From Candidatus Gastranaerophilales bacterium (GTDB lineage: Bacteria; Cyanobacteriota; Vampirovibrionia; Gastranaerophilales; Gastranaerophilaceae), in NCBI GenBank assembly GCA_944323615.1, contig CALUTG010000003.1, positions 19,862 through 83,861 of the forward strand: 64,000 nt of DNA. Direction: 5' to 3'. This document shows positions 1 through 7,186 of this stretch, piece after piece. Position 1 is the first letter of the stretch. Every line of letters begins with the position of its first letter. Under the pieces are notes generated by a model. That model saw only the letters and a list, made by a program, of their open reading frames with translations, was not told the origin of the DNA and searched no databases. Made by a program: the position numbers and the translations under genes.

Positions 1-371
1 GGTTCAAAGCCGAAAAACTCCTCCGTTATTTCAGACCATTTCCACTTTTCTAAATAACGTAGAATCAGAACTTTTCTATAATTCCATTTCTTGACACGTG
101 CGATTTGAGTCTTAATTATTTCGTGTTCAGGGATAACCAAGGCTCTTATTTCATCAATGCTGGTATTAATTTTCTGTAAAGCCATAACATAGCGCTCCTG
201 TTCGCTAACTTTATTTCCGTTTCCGGAACTGACTTTAATTTTTGAATAATCTATGCCGCTTAAACTGCCTATTCTTTCTTTTATTGCTTCTTTTTGTCTG
301 AGGAGATAATCAAGCTCCCTGACTTTATCAATGTAATTATCCAGCCTCTCTTGTGTAATTGGTTCATACAT
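1..371 (-). CDS. Phage sigma-4-like transcription regulator (3' end cut off by window edge)
   Basis: An open frame of 123 codons runs leftward off the window. It starts MYEPITQERL at 371 behind a good AAGGAGC ribosome site. The N-terminal half is charged and probably coiled-coil. The last visible part contains YRKVLILRYLEKWKWSEI, which looks like the start of a region-4 sigma helix-turn-helix, as in phage DUF1492/ArpU-type late regulators. It is the last visible gene of the leftward early operon, 15 bases after the LuxR-like gene, and could be the activator of the late genes. The family assignment is inference from this short motif. Confidence 0.7.
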   Translation of the reverse strand, partial: MYEPITQERLDNYIDKVRELDYLLRQKEAIKERIGSLSGIDYSKIKVSSGNGNKVSEQERYVMALQKINTSIDEIRALVIPEHEIIKTQIARVKKWNYRKVLILRYLEKWKWSEITEEFFGFE

Positions 372-386
372 TTAATAAGCTCCTTT

Positions 387-602
387 TTACTGAATTATTC
401 CTCTTCTCAAAGCCCAACAGGCTAAATGTTGTCTATTGACAGTTCCCGTTTTGTTATAAAGGTAAGTTATTGCCCCTCTCAGGGTTGATATATTCATATT
501 TAGGGCTTGTGTAATTTCTGAGTCGGTATATCCTATAGAAACAAGTTCAATAATCCGTTTTTCCCTGTCTGTAATCTTTATTTCTCTTGTTTTTTCTTTC
601 AT
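387..602 (-). CDS. Small LuxR/GerE-type helix-turn-helix protein
   Basis: This 71-residue protein is essentially only a DNA-binding domain. Residues about 10-65 match the GerE/sigma-4 HTH pattern (DREKRIIELVSIGYTDSEI, then NMNISTLRGAI). It has no sensor domain, as is usual for phage-borne versions. A plausible AAGGATAAATAAA ribosome site precedes the ATG. It lies between the RusA gene and the sigma-like gene in the leftward early operon, so a role in phage transcription control is likely. Its target is unknown. Confidence 0.75.
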   Translation of the reverse strand: MKEKTREIKITDREKRIIELVSIGYTDSEITQALNMNISTLRGAITYLYNKTGTVNRQHLACWALRRGIIQ

Positions 603-613
603 TTTATTTATCC

Positions 614-1048
614 TTAATCTTCTTTAAATAAATTTCTCTGTATATTCTTTGAATCTTTCCACTGTTCGTAATTTTTAAGTTCTGTTATCCTAACCTCAAT
701 TCTGGGGTTGTACTTATCGTGATAAACTCTGGATCCGTCATGTGCCGCTATAATATCCTTGTTATCATCAAGAACAAGTCCTGACTTGACCATAGCATCA
801 TCTATGGCATTGAGGAGGTTTGCCAAATCAACCCGCCTCCTCGCATCCATAAAAAAGAGACATTCAATATTAACCGGATAGGTTATAATTCCGGCGTGCA
901 GCTTAACCATATTCAGGTAAGGCAGACAATCCTTTTCAAAGAATCTGTACTGCTTTGAAGGGAGAAGTCTCGGATACCCTCCCATCATAATAATTTGTCC
1001 ATGATTTTTCTTTGATACCGGCTTTACCGGAATTACAAACTCTATCAT
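614..1048 (-). CDS. rusA: RusA-like Holliday junction resolvase
   Basis: 144 residues, close to the usual RusA length of about 120-140. The protein opens with the typical IEFVIPVKPVSKKN strand. The central signature has D74, N77, N80, D83/D84 and then LVLDDNKDI with D94/D95, matching the acidic metal-binding residues of RusA. The family cuts four-way DNA junctions, and phages use it to resolve recombination intermediates before packaging. The gene sits with the exonuclease/annealase pair in the early operon. Confidence 0.88.
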   Translation of the reverse strand: MIEFVIPVKPVSKKNHGQIIMMGGYPRLLPSKQYRFFEKDCLPYLNMVKLHAGIITYPVNIECLFFMDARRRVDLANLLNAIDDAMVKSGLVLDDNKDIIAAHDGSRVYHDKYNPRIEVRITELKNYEQWKDSKNIQRNLFKED

Positions 1049-1078
1049 CTTATTAGCTCCATTCTGTAATTATTTTCC

Positions 1079-1128
1079 CTCCCCTACCCCTCCCCATTGG
1101 GGGGGGATAAAAGAGTGATTAAGTCACT
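1079..1128. repeat. REP-like C-rich/G-rich palindrome, copy 1
   Basis: A C-run/G-run palindrome (about 1079-1108: CCCTCCCC..., then ATTGGGGGGGG) is followed by AGTGATTAAGTCACT at 1113-1127. The same mixture of C-rich stem, G-rich stem and GTGA/TCAC arms occurs at 16138-16215, and the C/G-rich stem recurs at 46473-46500. Family membership is by eye only. Confidence 0.4.
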
Positions 1129-1595
1129 GTTAACTTCATATGTTTAGTTCTGGTATCTCCGTTCAAATACTTTTGAGCAAGCTCTAAAATCTCATACAAA
1201 AGCTTTTCATCCTTCCCGGAAACAGAGAAGGTCTTTTCTGAAAATTCTTCTTTGTAGATAGGTATTGAATTTACCGGAATATTGGTTAAAACATTCTTCT
1301 GCGGCTCATATTTAACTGCATAAGATACTTTCTCAAGCTTATCGCCTGAACCGTAAACAAACCTTAAAGCGTTCATTTTGATTTTACTCACATCATTTTT
1401 GAGCGCCGGAATAATTTCCACAAAGCTATTTACTGTTTCTTGAAACTTTTTTGAAAACTCTTCTGTAACCTTTTCTTTTCCTGTGAATGTTACGCTTGAA
1501 GCGTTCATATCAGTATTTTCTGAATACTCAATAATTGCAGTCTGGTCATTCTCAATTTTGATTTTTGAAATTAAAGCTTTTCTTTCTTCTGTCAT
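1119..1595 (-). CDS. Phage protein of unknown function in replication module
   Basis: 158 residues, mixed alpha/beta and rich in Lys and Glu, with no signal peptide, membrane span or nuclease motif I can recognise. Its start overlaps the 3' end of the replication gene by 44 bases, which indicates co-expression and possibly coupled translation. Position between the replication initiator and RusA suggests a DNA-metabolism helper. No family is claimed. Confidence 0.7.
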   Translation of the reverse strand: MTEERKALISKIKIENDQTAIIEYSENTDMNASSVTFTGKEKVTEEFSKKFQETVNSFVEIIPALKNDVSKIKMNALRFVYGSGDKLEKVSYAVKYEPQKNVLTNIPVNSIPIYKEEFSEKTFSVSGKDEKLLYEILELAQKYLNGDTRTKHMKLTVT

Positions 1596-2295
1596 TTTTA
1601 ATCCTTTCCTGAATCTGTTTTATTTTCTCTTTTTCTTCCGGAGTTTCTACGCACTCCTCTTCTTTCTGTTTAGCTTTATTCTTGCTTTCCTCCTCCTTTT
1701 TCTTTTGTCTTTCCTGCCATTGTTTAGCTTTGTTCAGCTTGTTCTCTAAATCCCCGTTTTTAGATAGCGTGCTTATATAAGCATCAATATCCTCAATTGG
1801 GGTTTTTCGTTTTTGCTTTAAAAGATATTTTTCTAAAATTTCTCTCTCGCTTATAGAGAGAGATAATTTATTATCTCTCTCTTTCTTTATATTCTTTATA
1901 GTGTTGTTGTTTGACCCCCCTATTTGTTTGTTGCAACCCCCTGGGGTTGGTTTGTTGTTTGGGGGAGTTTTTTGCTTGTTGTTTGTTTGGTATAAATCGT
2001 AGTTTTTTACTGTTATTATTGAATATCGGTTTGTTGTTTGTATGTTGATTTCGTTTGTTGTTTGTAATTTCTTTAGTGCGTTTCTCGTTTGTTGCAAGGT
2101 CAATCCGTTAAGCATAGCAAGCTTTTCAATGCTAGTCGGAAATTGTCCGCGCTTTAGTAATTGCCCTTGCCAGTTTTCATCTTTAAAATTCGCTTCCAGC
2201 AGACAATGTAAAAAAATAATTTTTACAGTAGGATAGTCGTACCATTCCCATTCTTGAAACTTCTTGTAAAGTAAAATCCAGCCGTCTTTACGCAT
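1552..2295 (-). CDS. Phage replication protein, O/DnaD-like winged helix
   Basis: 247 residues. The first ~100 (MRKDGWILLYKKFQEWEWY ... FPTSIEKLAMLNGLTLQQTRNALKKL) look like the winged-helix N-terminus of phage replisome organisers related to lambda O/DnaD. A low-complexity Gln/Thr/Asn/Pro linker (about 100-150) follows, then a very basic, coiled-coil tail rich in Lys and Glu. Such proteins bind the phage origin and recruit host helicase. The linker is encoded by repeated TTTGTTGTTTG units that could be the origin itself, as lambda ori lies inside gene O. The helicase-loading partner is not obvious nearby. Confidence 0.75.
   Translation of the reverse strand: MRKDGWILLYKKFQEWEWYDYPTVKIIFLHCLLEANFKDENWQGQLLKRGQFPTSIEKLAMLNGLTLQQTRNALKKLQTTNEINIQTTNRYSIITVKNYDLYQTNNKQKTPPNNKPTPGGCNKQIGGSNNNTIKNIKKERDNKLSLSISEREILEKYLLKQKRKTPIEDIDAYISTLSKNGDLENKLNKAKQWQERQKKKEEESKNKAKQKEEECVETPEEKEKIKQIQERIKNDRRKKSFNFKNQN
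1921..2100. other. Candidate phage replication origin: iteron-like repeats plus hairpin
   Basis: Inside the replication gene the 11-mer TTTGTTGTTTG occurs at 1951-1961, 2030-2040 and 2054-2064, with a one-base variant at 1975-1985. TTTGTTGCAA occurs at 1927-1936 and 2088-2097. A perfect 7-bp-arm palindrome (CAACCCC-CT-GGGGTTG) lies at 1934-1949. Repeats plus a palindrome within an initiator gene is the lambda-type origin layout. The alternative is simple low-complexity coding for a Q/T/N linker. Confidence 0.4.
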
Positions 2296-2336
2296 TATTC
2301 CTCCACTAAAAGCAACTCTGTTAAGGGTGGCTTTTA

Positions 2337-3146
2337 TTAATTAAAAACAATCAAATCATCAGGCAAAATCAATTTCTCAAGCTTCTTAGTTGCCCTGCAG
2401 TAATCACATACTCCGCAGCGGCGGGGTTCTTCGTTGTAATTCTTGACATCAATTATTCTTTGCATTTTGAATAATAGCTGATTTCTTTGGAATTCAAGCT
2501 GTTCATTCGGAATCAAAATACAATCAATGTCCGGATAATCCTGTTTATCTACAGCAGCTATTATACAGTCCAGAACCTCACCTGTATTTTGTCTTACAAT
2601 TTCCTGATATATTCCAAGCTGCAGATCATAGCCCCATTTTTCTATAAAACTCTGCCTGAATCCGTTTTTATAAGATATATCCCGAAGTTTTTGCACTACT
2701 TTCAAATCTACAATGGCTTGGTGCGGTATGTAGCTGTCCATTTTTATTTTCCACTGGACTCCCAGAAATTCACCTGTCATAATGACTTGCTTTTCTCCGG
2801 ACATGCAGTTCATAAACAGCTCTTCATTTTCTACTCTCCGGATTATGCTTTCAGCTTTTACATAATCAGATTTTAAACTGCCGTCTTTTTTAAAGAGTTC
2901 AGGAGTTTTTGATTTGAACTCCTCAAGAGTTCCTTCAAAATAGCTGTCAACGTATGAACCGATTAACATCGGGGTAGTAGGTTCTTCAACCCACTCCCCG
3001 TTAATCTTTGCCATTGCGTAAGCTTCGCATTTAAGGAAGTCTTTAACCTGACTTACGCTAAAATAACGCTGATTGGCTTCTTTTGAGTAGTAATTCTCAT
3101 TTGTTAACTTAAACCGTTTCTTCTTCGATGTTTTCGTAGTACTCAT
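2337..3146 (-). CDS. PD-(D/E)XK exonuclease, RecE/Cas4-like with probable Fe-S cluster
   Basis: 269 residues. Visible nuclease residues are D137 (KMDSY), then D147-x-K149 (IVDLKVV) and the helix YDLQLGIYQE with Q176 and Y180, the QxxxY motif of lambda-exonuclease/RecB-type nucleases. One cysteine at C40 plus C244-x2-C247-x2-C250 repeats the split four-cysteine arrangement of Cas4 and AddB, so a 4Fe-4S cluster is likely. Such enzymes resect DNA ends for phage recombination. The gene overlaps the putative annealing protein upstream by 38 bases, as expected for an exonuclease/annealase pair. Confidence 0.82.
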   Translation of the reverse strand: MSTTKTSKKKRFKLTNENYYSKEANQRYFSVSQVKDFLKCEAYAMAKINGEWVEEPTTPMLIGSYVDSYFEGTLEEFKSKTPELFKKDGSLKSDYVKAESIIRRVENEELFMNCMSGEKQVIMTGEFLGVQWKIKMDSYIPHQAIVDLKVVQKLRDISYKNGFRQSFIEKWGYDLQLGIYQEIVRQNTGEVLDCIIAAVDKQDYPDIDCILIPNEQLEFQRNQLLFKMQRIIDVKNYNEEPRRCGVCDYCRATKKLEKLILPDDLIVFN

Positions 3147-4023
3147 TTGCCATTGCCTCTAATTCCGGAGATACTTCCATCTCATCATCTTTTTTAATAT
3201 TCTTTTTGGTTGTAAGCTTTTTCTCTGCGTTGTCTTTTTGCTGTTCAGCTGCGGAAGGTATATCAAAGTATTGTTCTATCGGTGCAAAATTATTCTTGAT
3301 AGAGTTGTAAATACTGCCCAAATCAACAATATTTTTAGGTATGAAATTGTCACATTTAGTACCTACACGCTTTTCAATCATTTCTTTGGTTACCCCTAAG
3401 GATTCAAACTTATCCAGCATGTCTGCTACTCGTTCTTTAAGCGGTTTATCATTTGAACCTATTAATGTTTTTTCACAGGCATTAAGGAAATCTTCCACAA
3501 CATCACCCGGAAGGATTTCAAGAAGTACGGCTCTTTTTCTTCTTGCCCCGTCGTTAGCGATTCTTTCGTATATATCCCTCGGGTCAGTTAAAAGAGTGTT
3601 TCCGCCGTTCTTTGTATACCTTGTATGCGGAACTTTGAAAATTCTTTCCGCTCTTACGTTGCTTTCTAAATCCCAGGCATAAGCCATAACTTCGGAAGTG
3701 TGTTCAATAGGGTTTGAGCTTAGTTCTTTTACACCATAAGAAATATTTCCCCAATATTTAGCTATGGTTTCGGCAGCTCTTACGGAAGGCCCTTTGATTT
3801 GCTGTCCGCCTCTCGGGTAACAATATGTAGCCTTTTCGGCCAAGGTCATTCTTTTGGCTGCTTCCATAATCTTTTTAAAACTTTGCTGTTCATCTCTCGG
3901 AAACTGTCGAGCCATAAAGATAGCTCCCTGAACCTCTTGAACAGCTCTTGTTTTTTCAATCTCCTGTCCGACATTAGGGAAGCTTGTAACATTTGCTCTG
4001 TCCTGTTCTGCTAAATAGTTCAT
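3109..4023 (-). CDS. Putative single-strand annealing protein (RecT/Red-beta role)
   Basis: 304 residues. The core motif YPRGGQQIKGPSVRAAETIA with KYWGNISYG is familiar from a widespread phage protein often found beside RecE-like nucleases. It is followed by RIANDGARRKRAVLLEILP. The C-terminus (about 265-304) is acidic and flexible. The role as recombinase/annealase is inferred from the overlapping exonuclease gene and motif recall, not from a diagnostic active site. The start at 4023 is the only sensible one and follows the upstream stop by three bases. Confidence 0.6.
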   Translation of the reverse strand: MNYLAEQDRANVTSFPNVGQEIEKTRAVQEVQGAIFMARQFPRDEQQSFKKIMEAAKRMTLAEKATYCYPRGGQQIKGPSVRAAETIAKYWGNISYGVKELSSNPIEHTSEVMAYAWDLESNVRAERIFKVPHTRYTKNGGNTLLTDPRDIYERIANDGARRKRAVLLEILPGDVVEDFLNACEKTLIGSNDKPLKERVADMLDKFESLGVTKEMIEKRVGTKCDNFIPKNIVDLGSIYNSIKNNFAPIEQYFDIPSAAEQQKDNAEKKLTTKKNIKKDDEMEVSPELEAMANEYYENIEEETV

Positions 4024-4026
4024 TTT

Positions 4027-4209
4027 CTAAACCTCACTTTCTAAATAGTTAAGGGCATAATCTAGCTCTTGTTTATTGATTCGCCCCTCGCTAAACAACT
4101 CTTTTACTTCTTCTATGCTGAAAAATCCGCACTCTACTGCATACTCCCACTCGCTTGAGAATGAGTCAGAACCCTGCATCGGGTCATGGTTGATTAGTGC
4201 TGATTTCAT
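4027..4209 (-). CDS. Small phage protein, unknown function
   Basis: 60 residues, acidic, ending FSEGRINKQELDYALNYLE, a small helical hairpin-like sequence. Its ATG overlaps the TGA of the upstream 41-residue membrane protein gene (ATGA), and the annealase gene starts three bases after its stop, so it is clearly part of the operon. No family recognised. Confidence 0.65.
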   Translation of the reverse strand: MKSALINHDPMQGSDSFSSEWEYAVECGFFSIEEVKELFSEGRINKQELDYALNYLESEV

Positions 4210-4331
4210 ATATTTTCTTCTCCATACATTAATTTCTTTAACCTGCGCATTGCTTTCGGATGATGTTCACCCCAAATAATAAGGGCGCACCAAAAGCCTA
4301 CGATTATATAAAACAAAATTGCTTCTACCAT
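4206..4331 (-). CDS. 41-residue single-span membrane protein
   Basis: A short frame begins MVEAILFYIIVGFWCALII, giving one transmembrane helix at about residues 3-20. A basic tail (HHPKAMRRLKKLMYGEENI) follows. A GAGG ribosome site sits upstream, and the stop overlaps the next start as ATGA, the strongest sign that it is translated. Function unknown; phage early membrane peptides often act in exclusion or host takeover. Confidence 0.6.
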   Translation of the reverse strand: MVEAILFYIIVGFWCALIIWGEHHPKAMRRLKKLMYGEENI

Positions 4332-4348
4332 TTTGTAACCTCGCTTTC

Positions 4349-4390
4349 AAAAAAAAGAGGGCTTTTCACTTCCTTCACCTCAAGCCCTCT
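4349..4390 (-). terminator. Hairpin terminator on leftward strand
   Basis: Perfect 9-bp stem (AGAGGGCTT at 4356-4364 with AAGCCCTCT at 4382-4390). On the minus strand it is followed by a T-run (bases 4349-4356). It lies between the 89-residue zinc-ribbon gene and the early operon, so it would stop or attenuate leftward transcription into the recombination genes. Confidence 0.65.
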
Positions 4391-4427
4391 GCAACTATCA
4401 CAAATCAATAAGATTGAATTAAAAAAA

Positions 4428-4540
4428 GGGCGGAATAGTTGAAAATTATTAGTGTTCGTAATCAATTCAGTTTATACTAGGAGCTCCGCCCAAATATGGA
4501 AAAACTTTTCTGGAATAAAACCCGTTTTAAGGCGGGTTAA
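4428..4540 (-). terminator. Two further hairpins in series after the zinc-ribbon gene
   Basis: On the minus strand, AACCCG/CGGGTT (4534-4539 with 4520-4525) is followed by TTTTATT. Then GGGCGGA/TCCGCCC (4485-4491 with 4428-4434) encloses about 50 nt and is followed by seven T. With 4349-4390 this makes three terminator-like structures in 200 bases, an unusual density that fits an antitermination-controlled boundary or a short RNA from the 50-nt loop. Confidence 0.5.
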
Positions 4541-4587
4541 TTTCTTCGGATGATAAATTACATTACCCCGAGGGTAAACTCTTGAAA

Positions 4588-4857
4588 TCACCCCCTTACT
4601 GTGGACGCAGATTTAATTTTCTGTTGTCTCGTCTTGGATGCCAATAAGGCACGTTCTACAATTTTATTTCTATGTTCCAATTCTGCAGGGGTTAAATTGC
4701 TTGTGGGTGTTTGTTTATCATAATCAATACCAAGTTTTTCTGCGCACTCACGACAGTATTTCCAATCCGGCGGATTAACTTTTGCATTGGTTAAGTCTTT
4801 ATCAATCCATCCATTGTTACATTTCTTGTTTCTGCAAAAGTGCATTACATAGTTCAT
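4588..4857 (-). CDS. Small zinc-ribbon-like phage protein
   Basis: 89 residues. Cysteine pairs C8-x4-C13 and C35-x2-C38 (FCRNKKCNNGW ... YCRECAEKLG) suggest a zinc-binding knuckle. The rest is helical and basic. A GGAG ribosome site precedes the start. It stands alone between hairpin structures on both sides. Possibly a regulator of early expression; function not established. Confidence 0.65.
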   Translation of the reverse strand: MNYVMHFCRNKKCNNGWIDKDLTNAKVNPPDWKYCRECAEKLGIDYDKQTPTSNLTPAELEHRNKIVERALLASKTRQQKIKSASTVRG

Positions 4858-4873
4858 AATAAAGTCTCCTTTC

Positions 4874-4906
4874 GGGTGCTAAAAAAGCACCCTTAGGAGG
4901 TGCTTT
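4874..4906 (-). terminator. Overlapping alternative hairpins (terminator / alternative stem)
   Basis: Read leftward, AAAGCACC pairs with GGTGCTTT and is followed by T residues (a terminator). The same GGGTGCT segment can instead pair with AGCACCC just before the ribosome site of the zinc-ribbon gene. The two folds exclude each other, the layout of an attenuator. No regulator is known. Confidence 0.45.
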
Positions 4907-4908
4907 AA

Positions 4909-5241
4909 TTAGTTTCTATATTTTTTATTATTCTTTATCTTTTTTCTTTCTTTAAGACTGTCGTCTATGTATTTTTTGATATAGAACTTTATAAGTTCGA
5001 TATCACTTTCTTCTTTTGATTCCTTTAAAATACGATATAATTTTAAAGCTTGTATAAAAGCAGTATTTAATGTCTCTTGCAACAAATTACAACGATTTTT
5101 ATATTTATTTAATGGAATTAACATTATTACATAAGTTATTAAAATAGCCATGATAATTAGCATTGTTTCCATTCTCCAATGTTCTAAAAAATATTTAAAA
5201 GTTTCAGTCATTAATAATTGTGATAAAATATCCATATTCAT
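4909..5241 (-). CDS. Phage membrane protein, one span plus coiled-coil
   Basis: 110 residues. A hydrophobic helix (METMLIIMAILITYVIMLIP, about residues 24-43) is followed by a basic, helical cytoplasmic-type tail ending in a Lys/Arg/Asn-rich stretch. An AAGGGG ribosome site precedes the ATG. It is the first gene leftward from the control region, so it is probably expressed earliest. No family recognised. Confidence 0.65.
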   Translation of the reverse strand: MNMDILSQLLMTETFKYFLEHWRMETMLIIMAILITYVIMLIPLNKYKNRCNLLQETLNTAFIQALKLYRILKESKEESDIELIKFYIKKYIDDSLKERKKIKNNKKYRN

Positions 5242-5716
5242 CCCCTTGTAGTTAATTCATAATTCGCAAAATCATGATACCACAAGGGGTTTGCTTTCTT
5301 TAAGTCCTTAAGGCAACTATCCGGAAATTCCGGATAGCTGATATTAAAAACTTGTTTAAGTTCTTTTCTTCTGCGCCGATATGTCATCTGTAGCGACTTA
5401 CATTATTAACCTGTCAATGTTCAATTTTTCCACAGCCAAGCCAGGGGTAAGAAGTAAATAATTTTACTCTCCCGCCTGAATAAATTTCCCGGACTGCTGA
5501 TGTATTTGAAAACCTAATGTAATTATGTGTTTAGCTTCTTTTTTCTTCCCTTTGGTCAGCGGGTTGTTCCGCTCCGCTTCACACAACTTTACAAAGATTG
5601 TATTTTTTGCCAGGTTTAATTTATAGTATATTTACCAAGTGAAATTTAACCTAACAAAATTATTGTAATAGATTTTTAATCAAAAGTCAAGTATTTATAT
5701 TTTAAGAATAAAAATT
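5242..5716. promoter_or_regulatory. Phage control region between early operon and repressor
   Basis: 475 bases without a convincing gene. It holds an 8-bp inverted repeat (CCCCTTGT 5242-5249 / ACAAGGGG 5282-5289), a 21-bp palindrome with perfect 10-bp arms (5317-5337, CTATCCGGAA/TTCCGGATAG), an AGCGG/CCGCT hairpin near 5558-5573, and an imperfect 11-bp inverted repeat (5612-5622 with 5642-5652). A weak leftward promoter (TTGTGG, 17 bases, TTATGA) can be read just before the 110-residue gene. The divergent layout fits a lysis/lysogeny switch; no operator is proven. Confidence 0.5.
5612..5652. promoter_or_regulatory. Candidate repressor operator
   Basis: AGGTTTAATTT (5612-5622) and AAATTTAACCT (5642-5652) are inverted copies with one mismatch. 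They flank TATAGTATATT, an AT-rich core that could hold a -10 box. They lie about 65 bases before the repressor gene. Inferred to be the repressor's own site. Confidence 0.35.
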
Positions 5717-6010
5717 ATGGACACAGTTGGAGAAAAAATTAAATATATAAGAAACGAAAAAAGGCTTACCCAAGAGGCTTTAGGGGCTCTTCTTGGCTTT
5801 TCAAAACAGATTGTCTCAAGTTATGAAAACAATATCTCAAAACCTAACTATGACTTCTTAGTAAAATTACACAACTTATGCGGTGTAAACTTAAACTGGT
5901 TTATTGCAAACGCAGGTCAACCTTTTAACCCTCCACAATTTGAGGAAGTTCAGGACGAACTAACTCAAAAAGTAGAAGGATTATTGAGAAAACATAAGCT
6001 TATACCTTAA
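5717..6010 (+). CDS. Phage repressor, XRE/Cro-CI helix-turn-helix
   Basis: 97 residues. The N-terminal HTH (KIKYIRNEKRLTQEALGALL, then GFSKQIVSSYENNISKPN) is a textbook XRE domain at about residues 6-60. The short remainder has no LexA-like peptidase, so induction by self-cleavage is unlikely. It is transcribed away from the leftward early genes, with the palindrome-rich region between them, which is the position of a lysogeny repressor. Its start is a clear ATG in an AT-rich leader. Confidence 0.85.
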   Translation: MDTVGEKIKYIRNEKRLTQEALGALLGFSKQIVSSYENNISKPNYDFLVKLHNLCGVNLNWFIANAGQPFNPPQFEEVQDELTQKVEGLLRKHKLIP

Positions 6011-6107
6011 TATTTTTTAATATTTTCTCAAAAAGATTAAGACCATAAGTAAAGCCATAGGTGATAATCAATGCATAAAAAATTTTTACAAAATCTAATA
6101 TTGTCAT
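6000..6107 (-). CDS. 35-residue membrane peptide
   Basis: A short leftward frame (MTILDFVKIFYALIITYGF..., 35 residues) has a strong AAAGGAGG ribosome site 8 bases before ATG and one hydrophobic helix (about 5-24). Its end overlaps the repressor's 3' end convergently by 11 bases. The strong ribosome site is the main support. Possibly a phage-encoded membrane toxin or holin-like peptide; unproven. Confidence 0.5.
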   Translation of the reverse strand: MTILDFVKIFYALIITYGFTYGLNLFEKILKNIKV

Positions 6108-6241
6108 TCTTGCCTCCTTTCTTAAAATATAAAGATTTTTAAGAAACAAGAATTTATATATAATAAGAAATTATATTAAATTTGTATAAAAAATTTACAA
6201 ACAATATGTTTTATAAATTTATAATATCAAGGGTGAGAATT

Positions 6242-6448
6242 ATGGAAGAATTTTTTAAAAAATATAATATTAAAGAAGGTGTTCGTAGATTGTTTGTATG
6301 TTTAAGCATATTCTATTTGGTTGTTGCCATAATATGCTTTTTCCCGGCTCCAGGTTTTGCTTTTATGTTTATTTTTCTTTCAATTGTTAATTATGGATTT
6401 TTCTACCTTTTAGTTTGGATGGTCAAAGGTTTTAAAAAGGATGTGTAA
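6242..6448 (+). CDS. Small two-span membrane protein
   Basis: 68 residues from the ATG at 6242 (MEEFFKKYNIKEG), chosen because AGGGTGAG lies just upstream. A longer TTG-started frame from 6182 lacks a ribosome site. Two hydrophobic stretches (about 17-35 and 38-60) suggest a hairpin membrane protein. The next gene overlaps it. Probable lysogeny-expressed accessory gene; function unknown. Confidence 0.6.
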   Translation: MEEFFKKYNIKEGVRRLFVCLSIFYLVVAIICFFPAPGFAFMFIFLSIVNYGFFYLLVWMVKGFKKDV

Positions 6449-6449
6449 T

Positions 6450-7139
6450 ATGAAAAGAACTTTAACTTTGTTGTTTATTTTTGTACTGTGCACAAGCTGT
6501 GTAATCGCAAAAGAAAAATTAACTCCAGAAGAAAAAATTCAGCAAAAATGTGGAGCTCTTATTAATACAGCATTACAGAATAACGATACAGATTCAACGA
6601 TAAGCGCCTATGAATGTTTGTATAAACAATATCGTAAATATCATTATGATAATATGAAAAATGCTAAAAATCTTCACACTCTTTATGCTGAAAAATATGC
6701 TAATAGTCTTGAGTCCCCATACTATTTTGGAAAAATGAAAAAATATGCTTTTGATGCCTTGAGAAAGGGAAGTAAAGATCCATATATAGCTGATTGTGCT
6801 TTATTATATGCCATAAAATCTAGTAATACTTATGAAATTGATGAAGCATTTCAATATTTAGTAAATATCTCACCCCAAAAAGCTGCTGATATTAAAAATG
6901 ATGTTTTAAAGGTTAAACAAATTATAAAACAGCAAGAGACCGCTGAGGCAGCTCGGCAAGCAGAAATTCGCAGGCAGCAAGAAGAGCAAAAAGCCATAAG
7001 AGAACAAGCTCAAAGAGATGAAGAATATAGACAAGACTATCTTAATGAAATAAGGAATTTGAATTGGAATATGCAGCAAATTGATTCTAATTTGAATAGT
7101 ATTGACTCCAATCTTGATGGATTACGTTGGGGATATTAA
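6450..7139 (+). CDS. Secreted protein with signal peptide and coiled-coil tail
   Basis: 229 residues from the ATG at 6450, which has AAGGA nine bases upstream; an ATG nine bases earlier is less well placed. A signal peptide (MKRTLTLLFIFVLCTSC, cleavage probably after VIA before KEK) directs export. A helical middle looks TPR-like (YECLYKQYRKYHYDN...; DALRKGSKDPYIADCALLYA), and a Gln/Glu/Arg-rich coiled coil occupies about 155-195. As an exported protein within a prophage it may change the lysogen's envelope. No family claimed. Confidence 0.7.
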   Translation: MKRTLTLLFIFVLCTSCVIAKEKLTPEEKIQQKCGALINTALQNNDTDSTISAYECLYKQYRKYHYDNMKNAKNLHTLYAEKYANSLESPYYFGKMKKYAFDALRKGSKDPYIADCALLYAIKSSNTYEIDEAFQYLVNISPQKAADIKNDVLKVKQIIKQQETAEAARQAEIRRQQEEQKAIREQAQRDEEYRQDYLNEIRNLNWNMQQIDSNLNSIDSNLDGLRWGY

Positions 7140-7152
7140 CTATAGCTGAGGA

Positions 7153-7180
7153 TTGAAAATTAACTGAAATAGATTATAAT
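7153..7180 (+). promoter_or_regulatory. Strong sigma-70-type promoter for small RNA
   Basis: TTGAAA (7153-7158), a 16-base spacer, then a perfect TATAAT (7175-7180). It is one of the best promoter matches in the window, and no gene starts soon after it. A hairpin terminator ends at about 7301, so the predicted product is a short RNA. Confidence 0.6.
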
Positions 7181-7186
7181 AAAGAT

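Noticed and set aside
1483..1749. Rightward hydrophobic open frame
   Set aside because: It is the antisense shadow of the basic, Lys/Glu-rich tail of the replication protein; poly-Leu/Phe/Ser composition mirrors AAG/GAA codons.
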